Shown: positions 28,471 through 37,953, counted from the first letter of the stretch. The stretch: DNA of 64,000 nt from Pseudomonas sp. MYb185 (GCF_002979975.1 NZ_PCQD01000011.1:1-64000); one strand, 5' to 3'. Numbers and translations are program-made. Notes: generated by a model not told the origin, from the letters alone.

Positions 28471-29136
28471 TCAGGACTTCAAAAAGCCGTTATCGGCAAG
28501 GAATGCCATGCTGATGCCGCTGGCCGCACCGGACTCGGCGGCCTTGTCGCCCAGCAGCAGGCGTTCAAGGTAACGGGCAATCACGTCGACCTCAAGGTTC
28601 ACTGCGCGCCCGGGCTGGTAATCGCCCATCACGGTTTCCTGCAGGGTGTGCGGCACTATGTTCAGATCGAATACCGCACCGTCCACCCCGTTGACCGTCA
28701 GGCTGGTGCCATCCACGGTGATCGAGCCCTTTTCCGCTATATAGCGTGCCAGCGCCGCCGGCGCCTCGATGCGGAAACGTACCGAGCGCGCCTCTTCGTC
28801 ACGCGACAGTACCTTGCCGACACCATCCACGTGACCGCTGACCAGGTGACCGCCCAGGCGGGTAGTCGCGGTCAGGGCTTTTTCCAGATTGACCCGGCTG
28901 CCCACCTCAAGATTGACGAAGGCGCTGCGGCGCATGGTTTCCTGGCTGACATCGGCCCAGAAACCATCGCCGGGCAACTCCACCACCGTCAGGCACACGC
29001 CATTGACCGCAATGCTGTCGCCCAGCCTGACGTCGGCAAGATCCAGCTTGCCGGTCTTGACCTGGACCCGTACGTCGCCGCCACGCGGCTGCAGGCTGCT
29101 GATCTGTCCAACTGCTTCGATTATCCCGGTAAACAT
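28471..29136 (-). CDS. ribE: Riboflavin synthase, alpha subunit
   Basis: Dismutates two lumazine molecules to riboflavin and ribitylaminouracil. The 221-residue protein consists of two related beta-barrel repeats: the first begins MFTGIIEAVGQI and contains CLTVVELPGDGFWADVSQETMR; the second repeats LGGHLVSGHVDGVG and TSLTVNGVDG. It lies 18 bp upstream of ribB. I saw no FMN riboswitch ahead of it. Confidence 0.95.
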   Translation of the reverse strand: MFTGIIEAVGQISSLQPRGGDVRVQVKTGKLDLADVRLGDSIAVNGVCLTVVELPGDGFWADVSQETMRRSAFVNLEVGSRVNLEKALTATTRLGGHLVSGHVDGVGKVLSRDEEARSVRFRIEAPAALARYIAEKGSITVDGTSLTVNGVDGAVFDLNIVPHTLQETVMGDYQPGRAVNLEVDVIARYLERLLLGDKAAESGAASGISMAFLADNGFLKS

Positions 29137-29294
29137 GTTCGCCTCGGTTACCTATGCATTATCAGGGCGTGCTCGGCACTCCCGCATCACACTCCGCCAG
29201 GCCGCCGCTCGATGATGGCGGGCCAGCCTGAACAAGGGCAGCAGGACATGAATGGCAGTCCGGCGACCTGGCCACGATCCCGGTGGCGGCGCCA

Positions 29295-29323
29295 ATTATA
29301 AGCAGGGATGCAGCATATCGACA
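29295..29323 (-). promoter_or_regulatory. Possible promoter for ribE-ribB-ribH
   Basis: A perfect TATAAT (29295-29300 on the minus strand) with TGTCGA 17 bp upstream (29318-29323) lies in the 235-bp gap between ribD and ribE. The -10 is good, the -35 poor. The gap itself suggests a separate transcription start. Confidence 0.3.
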
Positions 29324-29371
29324 GCATAAGTCGACCACCGCACCCCGGCGGCACTGGTTGCGCCAGTCCGC

Positions 29372-30493
29372 TCAGCCCACTGGGCGGGCGGTGACTCGCC
29401 AATCATTACCGATCGCACGCAGGTCGGTGATCTGTACATCCATGGCCTCGGCCATGCTGTCGAAGGGCAGCTCCAGCAGCGGCCGGGCGCGACTGCCCAG
29501 CAACCTCGGTGCCATATATACGATCAGTTCATCGACCAGCCCGGCTTGCCAGAAGGCCCCGGCCAGTGCCGCACCGGATTCGACCAGCACCTCGTTGCAG
29601 CCGCGCCCGGCCAGTTCGGCCAACAGTTGGGCCAGATCGACCCGGCCGGCATGGTCAGGCAAGGTAAGCAGCTCGGCCTGGTGGGCCTGGTATTCGGCCT
29701 CGCGCCGGCCAGCGTCGGTGCAGACCACCAGCACTGGACCCGTCTCGCGGAACAGACGTTGCGACAGCGGCACACGCAGGCGGCCGTCGATCAACACCCG
29801 CAACGGCTGCCGCGCCGCCGCGGCCTGTGCCTCTGCCGGCTCCAGCCCCAGCTCGGCGGCCCGCACGGTCAATGCCGAATCATCCAGCAGCACGCTGTCG
29901 GCACCGCTGATCACCGCGCCGCTGCGCGCCCGCAGCCGTTGCACATCGGCCCTGGCCTGGGGCCCGGTGATCCACTGGCTTTCGCCACTGGCCATGGCGG
30001 TGCGGCCATCCAGACTCATCGCCAGCTTGAGGCGCACCCAGGGCAGGCCCTGCTGCATGCGCTTGATGAAGCCCGGATTGAGCTGGCGGGCCTCGGCTTC
30101 CAGCAGGCCGCACTGCACCTCGATGCCGGCGTCGCGCAGGCGCTGCAGGCCACGGCCGGCGACCTGTGGGTTGGGGTCCTGCATGGCCGCCACCACCCGG
30201 CTGACGCCGGCGGCAATCAAGGCATCGGCACAGGGCGGGGTCTTGCCGAAATGACTGCAGGGTTCCAGGGTGACGTAGGCGGTCGCGCCCCGGGCCCGCG
30301 CGCCAGCCTGGCGCAGGGCATTGACCTCGGCATGGCCTTCACCGGCACGGACGTGCCAGCCCTCCCCCACCAGCTCGCCAGCCTGGACCAGCACACAGCC
30401 CACCCGCGGATTCGGCTCGGTGGTATACAGCCCCCGCGCGCCCAGCTGGATGGCCCGGGCCATCCAGTCATGATCGCTCTGCTGTTCAGACAT
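29372..30493 (-). CDS. ribD: Bifunctional riboflavin deaminase/reductase
   Basis: Performs the deamination and NADPH-dependent side-chain reduction steps leading to ribitylaminouracil phosphate. The 373-residue protein has an N-terminal zinc deaminase domain (about 1-145) with HAEVNAL and the zinc cysteines in [18 protein letters not shown], and a C-terminal reductase domain with [11 protein letters not shown] and [12 protein letters not shown]. The ATG at 30493 overlaps the nrdR stop by eight bases, which fixes the start. Confidence 0.95.
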   Translation of the reverse strand: MSEQQSDHDWMARAIQLGARGLYTTEPNPRVGCVLVQAGELVGEGWHVRAGEGHAEVNALRQAGARARGATAYVTLEPCSHFGKTPPCADALIAAGVSRVVAAMQDPNPQVAGRGLQRLRDAGIEVQCGLLEAEARQLNPGFIKRMQQGLPWVRLKLAMSLDGRTAMASGESQWITGPQARADVQRLRARSGAVISGADSVLLDDSALTVRAAELGLEPAEAQAAAARQPLRVLIDGRLRVPLSQRLFRETGPVLVVCTDAGRREAEYQAHQAELLTLPDHAGRVDLAQLLAELAGRGCNEVLVESGAALAGAFWQAGLVDELIVYMAPRLLGSRARPLLELPFDSMAEAMDVQITDLRAIGNDWRVTARPVG

Positions 30494-30953
30494 CGCCCGG
30501 CTCGCCACGGGACAGGCGGTCGATTTCCTCGCGGAACTGATTGAGGTCCTGGAAGCGCCGGTACACCGAGGCAAAGCGGATATAGGCCACTTCATCCAGC
30601 TGCTTGAGCTCGGCCATGACCATCTCGCCGACCACCATCGCCTTGATCTCGCGCTCGCCGGTGGCCCGCAGTCGATGCTTGATACGTCCCAGCGCGGCTT
30701 CGATCTGCTCGACACTGACCGGACGCTTCTCCAGCGCGCGCAGCAGACCGGCGCGCAATTTATCTTCATCGAATGGCTGGCGCCGGCCGTCCTGCTTGAT
30801 GATCCGCGGCAAGACCAGCTCGGCGGTTTCAAAGGTGGTGAAGCGTTCCTGGCAAGCCAGACATTCCCGCCGACGACGCACCTGGGCGCCATCGGCTACC
30901 AGTCTGGAGTCGATCACCTTGGTGTCGTTGGCGCCGCAAAATGGACAGTACAT
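30486..30953 (-). CDS. nrdR: Transcriptional repressor NrdR
   Basis: Nucleotide-sensing repressor of ribonucleotide reductase genes. The 155-residue protein has an N-terminal zinc ribbon (MYCPFCG...[12 protein letters not shown]) and an ATP-cone domain (about 49-139). The start at MYCPFCG is the family start; seven upstream codons are not conserved. It is co-transcribed with ribD, the usual nrdR-ribD arrangement. Confidence 0.95.
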   Translation of the reverse strand: MYCPFCGANDTKVIDSRLVADGAQVRRRRECLACQERFTTFETAELVLPRIIKQDGRRQPFDEDKLRAGLLRALEKRPVSVEQIEAALGRIKHRLRATGEREIKAMVVGEMVMAELKQLDEVAYIRFASVYRRFQDLNQFREEIDRLSRGEPGDV

Positions 30954-31007
30954 GGCAGAATTCCTGTTAGGCAAGCAGCGGGCATCTTACCCCGATGTCC
31001 GCCACGG

Positions 31008-32531
31008 TTAAATGCCCTGCCCGTCTGCCGGCATACCCGCTCCAGACGCAGCGAGATAACTGTCCTTCAATTTGCGCTTGGCCACCTTGCCGTTGTCATC
31101 CCGTGGCAGTTGCTCGATGAACCGCACTTCCTTCGGCGTCTTGTAGCCCGCCAGGCGCTGACGCACATGAGCGCGCACCGCCTCGGCATCCAGCTGCGGA
31201 TCGGTGCTGGCCACCACGGCTACCAATGCCTCGCCGTATTCCGTATCGGGCACGCCGAACACCGCACAATCGGCAACGCCGGGCAGGCCGATCAGTACAT
31301 GCTCGATCTCCGCCGGATAGATATTCACGCCACCGGAAATGACCATGTCCGAGGACCGGTCGCAGACGTAGAGATAGCCGTCCTCATCCAGGTAGCCGAT
31401 ATCGCCCACACTGACCAGGTCACCCCTTCCGGCCCGGGCGCGCGCCTGCGGATTGTTGGCATAGGTGAAATCCGTCACCGCCGGCTGACGCACATAGATC
31501 ACCCCCGGCTCGCCAGTGGCGCACTCGTTGCCGTCCGCATCGATGATGTGGATACGCGCATCGCCGATCGGTCGACCGACGCTGGCGGGCTTGAGCCGGG
31601 CCGAGGCCGGATCCTGGATGGTGATCATGCCGGTCTCGCTGGAGGCGTAGGTCTCGTGGATCACCGGCCCCCACCAATCGAGCATCGCCTGTTTCACATC
31701 CGGTGCGCAGGGTGCCCCTGTGCAGGCGACGAAGCGTACCGATGACAGGTCATAGCGCGCCCGCACCGCCTCGGGCAATCGCAACAGGCGCACGTACATG
31801 ATCGGTACCAGGAACACCGTATCGATGCGATGCCGCTGGATCAGCTCCAGGGTCTGCTCGGCATCGAAGCGCGGCATCAGTACCAGGGTTCCAGCCTGTT
31901 GCAGAGCCTGCTGGGTAAAGGAGCCGGGGGCACTGTGGTACAGCGGCGCAGAGACCAGGGCACGCACGCCCGGTCGAATTCCCCAGGCTTTTTCAACCAT
32001 CCTGCCCATGCGCTGGCGCAGTTGCTCCGCCTCCTCCGGCGCCGGTGGCAGACGCTTGACACCCTTGGGCCGGCCCGTAGTGCCGGAGGTATAGGCCATC
32101 TGCATGCGCGGGGTACGCGGCGGGCCATCATAGGCCGCCTGTTCCGCCAGCCAGGCCTGATAATCCCGCTCCCGCCCCTGCAGCGCGCCCGGTTCAGCAC
32201 CCACCGCCAGCACCCATACCTGTGCGGGGATGACCTCACGCACCTGATCCAGCAGATCCGCCTCGATCAGCAACACCTTGGCGCCGGAGTCGCGCAGGAT
32301 GTAACCCACCTCATCCGCCTTGAAATGCCAGTTGATCGGACAGTAATAGCAACCGGCGATCTGACCGGCCTGGATGGCATCGACAAAGGGCACGCTGTTG
32401 CGCAGCATCAGGGCAATCACCTCACCCTCCTCGACACCCAACCGCGCCAGCCCGCCAGACAGTTGCCAGCCGCGCTGTTCAACCTGATCGGGGCTCAGTC
32501 GGGAGCCGGAAAAAAACAGTTCTGCAGTCAT
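31008..32531 (-). CDS. AMP-binding acyl-CoA synthetase (ANL superfamily)
   Basis: A 507-residue adenylate-forming enzyme that would activate a carboxylic acid with ATP and join it to CoA. The phosphate-binding P-loop YTSGTTGRPKG, the A5-type motif HETYASSETG, the hinge-region GDIGYLDEDGYLYVCDRSSDMVISGG and the C-terminal catalytic lysine in DNGKVAKRKLK are all present. The start at 32531 is preferred because the 24 extra upstream codons look non-homologous. The substrate cannot be read from the sequence; fatty or aromatic acids are possible. It is not obviously linked to the pyrimidine island. Confidence 0.85.
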   Translation of the reverse strand: MTAELFFSGSRLSPDQVEQRGWQLSGGLARLGVEEGEVIALMLRNSVPFVDAIQAGQIAGCYYCPINWHFKADEVGYILRDSGAKVLLIEADLLDQVREVIPAQVWVLAVGAEPGALQGRERDYQAWLAEQAAYDGPPRTPRMQMAYTSGTTGRPKGVKRLPPAPEEAEQLRQRMGRMVEKAWGIRPGVRALVSAPLYHSAPGSFTQQALQQAGTLVLMPRFDAEQTLELIQRHRIDTVFLVPIMYVRLLRLPEAVRARYDLSSVRFVACTGAPCAPDVKQAMLDWWGPVIHETYASSETGMITIQDPASARLKPASVGRPIGDARIHIIDADGNECATGEPGVIYVRQPAVTDFTYANNPQARARAGRGDLVSVGDIGYLDEDGYLYVCDRSSDMVISGGVNIYPAEIEHVLIGLPGVADCAVFGVPDTEYGEALVAVVASTDPQLDAEAVRAHVRQRLAGYKTPKEVRFIEQLPRDDNGKVAKRKLKDSYLAASGAGMPADGQGI

Positions 32532-32637
32532 TGTTGTTCTCTCGCTGTGCTGTCGCCGAAGCCGGAAACGAATGACTATAGTCAGCGCCACGGTTACCGA
32601 CAATAATGCCTACCCCTGAACCGACCGGATAACCAGG

Positions 32638-33291
32638 ATGCCGCTCGATCAACTACACCACACCCTGCACCGCATACTGCCTGACGCCCGCCTGCAACCG
32701 ACCAGCCTGCCGGGCCTGCCGGAGCTGCAGCTATGGCTGCTGGACCCGGCGAACCTGGATCGCGCCTTCGCCAGTGATGAAACCCGACGCCTGCTTGAGC
32801 AACCGCCCTACTGGGGCTTCTGCTGGGGCAGTGGGGTGGCCCTGGCGCGCTGGGTTCTGGATAACCCTGAACAGGTGCGTGGCAAACGGGTGCTGGATTT
32901 CGGCAGCGGCTCGGGTGTGGTGGCGCTGGCCTGCAGGGCGGCGGGGGCCGAACGCAGTATTGCCTGTGACCTGGACCCCGCGGCGCAACTGGCCTGCGCA
33001 CTGAATGCCGAATTGAATGGACTGACCTTGGAGCTGGCCTCCGATTACTTCACCGTAGCAGGTGAGCTGGATCTGATCCTTGCCGCCGATGTGCTCTATG
33101 ACCGGGACAACCATGGTTTTCTCGACCAGTTCCGTCAACGCGCCAGCGCGGTATTGGTCGCTGACTCACGGGTACGTGATCTGCAACATGCGCACTACCG
33201 CAAATTGGCCATACTGCACGGCCAGACCTGGCCGGAGCTCGGCGAGCCGCTGGCGTTTCGCCAGGTCGCCTTGTACCAGGCCACAGCTTGA
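32638..33291 (+). CDS. Class I SAM-dependent methyltransferase
   Basis: A 217-residue methyltransferase with SAM-binding motif I VLDFGSGSGVVAL (about 86-98), motif II-type acidic CDLDP, and LILAADVLYD after strand 4. The N-terminal PYWGFCWGSGVALARWVLDNP resembles protein-lysine methyltransferases related to ETF-beta KMT/PrmA. It starts divergent from the acyl-CoA synthetase. A protein substrate is plausible but unproven. Confidence 0.75.
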   Translation: MPLDQLHHTLHRILPDARLQPTSLPGLPELQLWLLDPANLDRAFASDETRRLLEQPPYWGFCWGSGVALARWVLDNPEQVRGKRVLDFGSGSGVVALACRAAGAERSIACDLDPAAQLACALNAELNGLTLELASDYFTVAGELDLILAADVLYDRDNHGFLDQFRQRASAVLVADSRVRDLQHAHYRKLAILHGQTWPELGEPLAFRQVALYQATA

Positions 33292-33349
33292 TAATTGATC
33301 AATTGCCCCTACATATAAGACAGCCAGCTTCTCTTACTCAGGATTCCGC

Positions 33350-34228
33350 ATGAGCCAGTCACCCTATATCTTTGACGTCACCAGCGACAACTTCGATCAA
33401 CTGGTGATCGAAAACTCCCACCACAAGCCGGTGCTGGTGGATTTCTGGGCTGAATGGTGCGCCCCGTGCAAGGCGCTGATGCCCATGCTCGCCAGCATTA
33501 CCGAGAGCCTGGGTGGCGAGCTGCTGCTGGCCAAGGTCAACTGTGATGCCGAAGCGTTACTGACCGAACGCTTCGGCATCCGCAGCCTGCCGACCGTGGT
33601 GCTGTTCAAGGATGGCCAACCGGTGGATGGGTTTGCCGGTATCCAGCCGGAAAGCGCCATCCGTACCATGCTCGAACCCCATGTGGCAGAGCCCCAGCCA
33701 GCCGATGACAGCGGCGAGGATGTGGAAGCCCGGGTAGCAGCGCTGCTGGATGCCGGTGAGCCGGAGCAGGCCATCGCCCTGCTGCAACAGACCATGGCCG
33801 AGGACAGTCGCGATCCCCTGTTGCTGCTACTGGCCCGGGCGCTGGTGGATAGCCGGCAGTTTGACGATGTCGATACCGTACTCGGCGCGATCGAGGACAA
33901 GGAAAGCCATAAACAGACCATTGCCGGGCTGCGCGCCGGGCTGGACTTTGCTCGCCAGACCGCCGACCTGCCCGCCCCCGGCCAGCTGGAGCAACGCCTG
34001 GCCAGCGACCCGAACGACAGCGAAGCGGCCTACCAGCTGGCCATCCACCAGCTCGCCGGACAACAGCACCAGGCAGCGCTGGAAGGCCTGCTGCAACTGA
34101 TGCAGCGCGACCGCAGCTATGCCGACAACGCCGCGCAACGTACCCTGTTGCAGACCTTCGAGCTGCTGGGCAATGGTCACCCGCTGAGCATCAGCTACCG
34201 GCGCAAGCTATACCAGCTGCTGTATTGA
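33350..34228 (+). CDS. cnoX: Thioredoxin-TPR protein (CnoX/YbbN-like)
   Basis: A 292-residue protein: N-terminal thioredoxin domain (about 5-110) with the active-site WCAPC (C37, C40), then TPR-like helices (about 120-290). This is the CnoX/YbbN architecture, a holdase and redox co-chaperone that passes clients to GroEL. Here the intact CxxC, unlike E. coli CnoX, suggests real thiol-disulfide exchange activity. A start with TCAGGATTC upstream fits. Confidence 0.88.
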   Translation: MSQSPYIFDVTSDNFDQLVIENSHHKPVLVDFWAEWCAPCKALMPMLASITESLGGELLLAKVNCDAEALLTERFGIRSLPTVVLFKDGQPVDGFAGIQPESAIRTMLEPHVAEPQPADDSGEDVEARVAALLDAGEPEQAIALLQQTMAEDSRDPLLLLLARALVDSRQFDDVDTVLGAIEDKESHKQTIAGLRAGLDFARQTADLPAPGQLEQRLASDPNDSEAAYQLAIHQLAGQQHQAALEGLLQLMQRDRSYADNAAQRTLLQTFELLGNGHPLSISYRRKLYQLLY

Positions 34229-34239
34229 AACAGACCAGA

Positions 34240-34267
34240 AGAAGCAGACGCCAAGCGCGTCTCTTCT
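34240..34267. terminator. Hairpin downstream of the CnoX-like gene
   Basis: A stem of 6 plus 5 bp with a single bulged C (34240-34251 with 34257-34267) and loop CAAGC. It begins 11 bp after the cnoX stop codon. There is no U-tract, so termination is tentative. Confidence 0.45.
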
Positions 34268-34406
34268 GCCTGCATGGGCAAGGCTTCGTTGATCAGAGCA
34301 CCCAGCGCTTGAACTTTGCGGCCTGGTTACTGTCTCCTATCGATTAATTTGGCACCTGCCGTGGCTGCAGGTCAGGTTTCATTCCTCATGACATGAAGAC
34401 TTCCCC

Positions 34407-35060
34407 ATGCCCCCATACCGCCGTATCCCCTGTATTTCCCAGTTGCGGGCCGCTCTGTTCGGCACCTGCCTGCTGGGCATGATCCTGCCGGCACAGGCCG
34501 AGGAGACTGCAGACACTGCCCGCTGGGTCAGCGACAACCTGAGCAGCTATGTGCGCAGCGGCCCGACCGATGGTTACCGCATAGTCGGCACACTGAACTC
34601 CGGGCAGAAAGTACAACTGCTGGCCACCCAGGGCGACTACAGCCAGGTGCGCAGCGCCAATGGCAATACCGTGTGGATTCCCAGCAGCGACCTGCAGAAC
34701 GTGCCCGGCCATGCCGAGCGCCTGCCGCAACTGGAGCAGCAGGTGGCGCAGCTGTCTGCCGAACTGGCCGACATCGACAACGCCTGGAAAGCTCGCGTGC
34801 AAGGCATGCAGGAGACCCTGGACACCCGCAAGACACTGATCGACGAGCTGCAGGCCACGCGCACAGCGCTGGATGCCGAACTGACCGCCGCCCACTCGCA
34901 ACTGCGGGAGGCTCAGGCACAACTGGGTGCAGAACAGCAGCAGGTACTGATGCGCTATATGGTCTACGGCGGCGGCATAGCCGGTGTCGGCCTGCTGCTG
35001 GGCCTGGTCCTGCCGCCGATGCTGCGTTCAGGGCGCAAACGCAATGATGGATGGGCCTGA
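34407..35060 (+). CDS. SH3b-domain membrane protein (TIGR04211-type)
   Basis: A 217-residue protein with a signal peptide (about 1-31, cleavage after PAQA), a bacterial SH3 domain (about 40-100: NLSSYVRSGPTDGYRIVGTLNSG), a coiled coil (about 105-185) and a C-terminal transmembrane helix (about 190-207) followed by RSGRKR. The layout matches the YgiM/TIGR04211 family; a cell-envelope location is expected and the function is not known. Confidence 0.82.
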   Translation: MPPYRRIPCISQLRAALFGTCLLGMILPAQAEETADTARWVSDNLSSYVRSGPTDGYRIVGTLNSGQKVQLLATQGDYSQVRSANGNTVWIPSSDLQNVPGHAERLPQLEQQVAQLSAELADIDNAWKARVQGMQETLDTRKTLIDELQATRTALDAELTAAHSQLREAQAQLGAEQQQVLMRYMVYGGGIAGVGLLLGLVLPPMLRSGRKRNDGWA

Positions 35061-35484
35061 ACAGGCGTCATTCCATATCAGACAACACGCCGGCGGGCGC
35101 GGGACGGCAATGAGCGATAACCCAGGCTTTCGCTTCAAAGGTTCCACTGCGACGAGGAAAGCCTGAGAGCAGCTCAACAACCAGGGCTTCAAAGGCAAGT
35201 CGTTGCTACAGCCCTGAATTTCCCCGGCAAAGCCGGGGAATACTTCTGCTCAAATCCGCCTACTCGATGAAATCAATGCAAGACGTCGCTTGAACGGCGC
35301 ATGCCCGGGCTCTTGCAGAGCATGCGAATGGCTGGCTCCAGGCATCTCGCATTTTCCATCTTCCGCCGCCCTCCGACTCGCCTTTTGCACTCCTGCAAGA
35401 CACCCATGAAATAGAGCAAACATGCGCTCTAGAGGCACTCGTGCGCCTGCCGGAAAATATGACTGGCAATATTGCAATTAAAGA
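35061..35484. other. Gene-free region upstream of the F420 operon
   Basis: About 420 bp with no convincing gene. It holds one perfect hairpin (35220-35240), becomes AT-rich toward the cof promoter, and marks the boundary between core genes and the accessory island. An 18-codon ORF at 35110-35166 lacks good support. Confidence 0.6.
35220..35240. terminator. Perfect 9-bp hairpin, terminator-like
   Basis: TTCCCCGGC (35220-35228), loop AAA, GCCGGGGAA (35232-35240). No U-tract follows on either strand. It would insulate the F420 operon from upstream transcription. Confidence 0.5.
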
Positions 35485-35502
35485 TTTGACCATTTGGGAA
35501 AA
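35485..35502. promoter_or_regulatory. RutR-like operator 1, over the -35 of the cof promoter
   Basis: TTTGACCATTTGGGAAAA. It shares the pattern TTTkACCnTTTGGnAAAA with 35518-35535 and 51371-51388 and contains TTGACCATTTGG, close to the E. coli RutR site TTGACCAnnTGGTCAA. It overlaps the -35 box. The likely ligand-responsive regulator is the TetR protein at 43.4-44.1 kb. Confidence 0.65.
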
Positions 35503-35515
35503 TTAGGTCTATTCT
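35486..35515 (+). promoter_or_regulatory. Putative promoter of the F420 operon
   Basis: -35 TTGACC (35486-35491), 18-bp spacer, -10 TATTCT (35510-35515). It is bracketed by two operators, one over the -35 and one just past the -10, a classic repression layout. Transcription would begin near 35522, inside operator 2. Confidence 0.55.
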
Positions 35516-35517
35516 GT

Positions 35518-35535
35518 TTTTACCGTTTGGTAAAA
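35518..35535. promoter_or_regulatory. RutR-like operator 2, at the cof transcription start
   Basis: TTTTACCGTTTGGTAAAA: perfect 7-bp arms TTTTACC/GGTAAAA around GTTT. Its centre is 33 bp, about three helical turns, from operator 1, so two repressor dimers would sit on the same DNA face. Confidence 0.7.
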
Positions 35536-35584
35536 CGGGCATGATTAAGACTCCACAAAAAAAATAACGGAGGCAATGGTCATT

Positions 35585-36715
35585 ATGTTGACCCGTCCAC
35601 AGGCACTCGCGCTTGAAAAGGCGTCTGACAGCGAAATCATAGAGCTGGCTCGCCAAGCTGCTGGCATTCGAGATACGCACTGGGGTAAGGCTCTGAGCTA
35701 CTCACGAGCTGTTTTCGTTCCCCTTACCAACATGTGCCGTGATGACTGCGGTTATTGCACCTTCGTTCAAAAACCGGGCTCCCCCAATGCACGACTGATG
35801 ACACCTGCAGACGTCATGCAGGTTGTTCGCGACGGCGAGCGCATGGGCTGTAAGGAAGTACTTTTCAGTCTTGGAGAAAAGCCCGAGTTACGCTATCCGG
35901 AGGCACGCGCGGCGCTGGCCGGCCAGGGACATAGCAGCATGATCAGCTACCTGGCAGAAGTTTGCGCCATGGTGCTGAATGAAAGCAGCATGCTGCCCCA
36001 TGTGAATGCTGGCACTCTTTCGGAAGCCGATATCAGGCTGCTCAAGCCCCACTGCGTGAGCATGGGAATGATGCTGGAAAATGTCAGTCGCCGTTTGATT
36101 GCCAAGGGCGGAGCCCATTACGCCTGTCCCGACAAAGTCCCCGTGCAGCGTATCCGTACCCTGGATCGGGCTGGTCGCCTCGGTGTTCCCTTCACCACCG
36201 GCATCCTGATCGGGATCGGCGAGACCTGGGCCGAACGCGTGGATAGCCTTCTAACCATCAACAACCTGCATCTTGAGCATGGGCACATCCAAGAAGTCAT
36301 AGTGCAGAACTTCCGGGCCAAACCCGGGACTGCCATGGCTAACCATCCGGAGCCAAGCCTGAACGACATGGTTCGCACGCTGGTGCTGGCCCGGCTACTG
36401 CTGGATCCATCCATCAGTTTGCAAGCGCCGCCGAACCTGGAAACCCGGTTTGCCTCTTACATCGCTGCCGGAATCAACGACTGGGGCGGTGTTTCGCCGC
36501 TGACTATCGATCACATCAATCCCGAACGTGCCTGGCCACAAATAGAGGCGCTTCGCCAGGCTACCGCTGCCTGCGGCTACGGACTTGAAGAGCGCCTCGC
36601 GGTATATCCCAGCTACCTTGAACGCCCCGATCATTTCTTTGCTGGTGAGATTGCTCCCCGGCTATCCACTCTCGCTCGCGCTGACGGCTTGGCGTTACAG
36701 CAGTGCCTGTCATGA
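35585..36715 (+). CDS. cofG: FO synthase subunit 1 (CofG)
   Basis: Radical-SAM enzyme that, with CofH, builds the deazaflavin FO from 5-amino-6-ribitylaminouracil and tyrosine. The 376-residue protein carries the cluster-binding C51-x3-C55-x2-C58 (CRDDCGYC) and family stretches such as NFRAKPGTAM and NDWGGVSP. GGAGG (35569-35573) is too close to the ATG at 35576, so I prefer the ATG at 35585; the difference is three codons. It is the first gene of an operon continuing through cofH, cofD, cofCE, npdG, the LLM enzyme and the M20 hydrolase. F420 synthesis is uncommon in pseudomonads, suggesting acquisition by transfer. Confidence 0.93.
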   Translation: MLTRPQALALEKASDSEIIELARQAAGIRDTHWGKALSYSRAVFVPLTNMCRDDCGYCTFVQKPGSPNARLMTPADVMQVVRDGERMGCKEVLFSLGEKPELRYPEARAALAGQGHSSMISYLAEVCAMVLNESSMLPHVNAGTLSEADIRLLKPHCVSMGMMLENVSRRLIAKGGAHYACPDKVPVQRIRTLDRAGRLGVPFTTGILIGIGETWAERVDSLLTINNLHLEHGHIQEVIVQNFRAKPGTAMANHPEPSLNDMVRTLVLARLLLDPSISLQAPPNLETRFASYIAAGINDWGGVSPLTIDHINPERAWPQIEALRQATAACGYGLEERLAVYPSYLERPDHFFAGEIAPRLSTLARADGLALQQCLS

Positions 36716-36726
36716 GGAGTTCCGTA

Positions 36727-37953
36727 ATGAATGCACAAGTGCCAGGAAGTATCGCCTTGCCTACCTCGGTAAAAGAACTCTACCAGCCCGGAGTAAGTAC
36801 AACAGTACGGCGCATTCTGGAAAGCGTACTAGCGGGCCAGGAACTTAATGAAGCGGACGCCATCCTTTTATTCAGCACCGAGGGTGCCGAGCTGGATGCA
36901 TTAACTGCCTGCGCTGATCATTTGAGGTACGCCAGTGTCGGCGACGCGGTGACCTTCGTAATCAACCGCAATATAAATTACACCAATGTCTGCTACATGG
37001 GTTGCCGCTTCTGCAGTTTTGCCAAGCGTAAAGATGACCCTGACGCCGAGTTCTTCGACCTGGAAGAGATCGTTTCCCGGGCCGAAGAGGCATGGGCACG
37101 CGGTGCAACCGAAGTCTGTATCCAGGGCGGCTTGCACCCAGGCATTCCCGGGCACTTCTATCGAGACATACTCAAGGCGATCAAAGCCAAGCTGCCGGAT
37201 ATGCATATCCATGCATTTTCACCTTTCGAAATCTGGTTTGGCGCACGCAAGAGCAAAATGTCCTATGCCGAATTTATCCAGGACCTGATTGACCACGGCT
37301 TGGGCTCCATGCCCGGTACAGCGGCGGAAATTCTCGACACGACCATCCGCAAACAGCTGACCCGCGACAAACTGACCACCGAAGAATGGGTGGAGATCGT
37401 CAAGACGGCTCACAGGCTGGGCCTGCCAACCACCTCCACCATCATGTACGGCCATATTGACGGGCCAGAACATTGGGCTGCTCATCTGGCGTTGCTGCGT
37501 GACATTCAGAAAGAGACCGGCGGCTTCACCGAGTTCGTCCCCCTGGGGTTCATCCATCATAAAACCCCGTTGTATCTGGAGCAGGACGGCGTCAGGCCGG
37601 GCCCCACCCGGCTGGAGCATATTCGCATGCATGCTGTCGCCCGCCTCATGCTCAACGGCTGGATCGACAACATTCAGGCGTCCTGGGTGAAACTGGGACC
37701 AGAGCTGGCTCAGCAAATGCTTTCCGCCGGAGTGAATGATCTGGGTGGCACGCTGATGAACGAGAGTATCTCCCGGGCGGCAGGGGCTGAGCACGGTCAG
37801 GAAATGCACCCGGACAGTTTCATTCAGATCATGCGCAACATGGGCCGTCAGCCGGTCCGGCGCAATACGCTGTACCGTCACGTTACCGTTTATGACAGTC
37901 CCGACATCGTGCCTGTCGTGCAACTACCCCAGGTTGCCGGGGGGCTGCGATGA
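36727..37953 (+). CDS. cofH: FO synthase subunit 2 (CofH)
   Basis: Second radical-SAM half of FO synthase, which attacks ribitylaminouracil with the tyrosine-derived radical. The 408-residue protein has C89-x3-C93-x2-C96 (CYMGCRFC) and typical CofH stretches including QGGLHPG, YAEFIQDLIDHGLGSMPGTAAEIL and FIPLGFIH-like (FVPLGFIHHKTPL). The ATG at 36727 has AGGAG at ideal spacing; an ATG 24 bp upstream overlaps cofG. Separate cofG and cofH is the archaeal/proteobacterial arrangement, unlike the fused FbiC of actinobacteria. Confidence 0.94.
   Translation: MNAQVPGSIALPTSVKELYQPGVSTTVRRILESVLAGQELNEADAILLFSTEGAELDALTACADHLRYASVGDAVTFVINRNINYTNVCYMGCRFCSFAKRKDDPDAEFFDLEEIVSRAEEAWARGATEVCIQGGLHPGIPGHFYRDILKAIKAKLPDMHIHAFSPFEIWFGARKSKMSYAEFIQDLIDHGLGSMPGTAAEILDTTIRKQLTRDKLTTEEWVEIVKTAHRLGLPTTSTIMYGHIDGPEHWAAHLALLRDIQKETGGFTEFVPLGFIHHKTPLYLEQDGVRPGPTRLEHIRMHAVARLMLNGWIDNIQASWVKLGPELAQQMLSAGVNDLGGTLMNESISRAAGAEHGQEMHPDSFIQIMRNMGRQPVRRNTLYRHVTVYDSPDIVPVVQLPQVAGGLR

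Noticed and set aside
25311-29301. Two very long plus-strand open frames over thiL-nusB-ribH-ribB-ribE
   Set aside because: They run antisense through well-identified genes with matched codon structure on the minus strand; high GC explains the lack of stops.
29137-29371. Possible FMN riboswitch ahead of ribE
   Set aside because: The conserved RFN-element segments (such as the ACCGGCGGT core in the expected context) are not present.
35110-35166. 18-codon ORF (starts MSDNPGF) upstream of the F420 operon
   Set aside because: No good ribosome-binding site, no partner gene and no recognised family.
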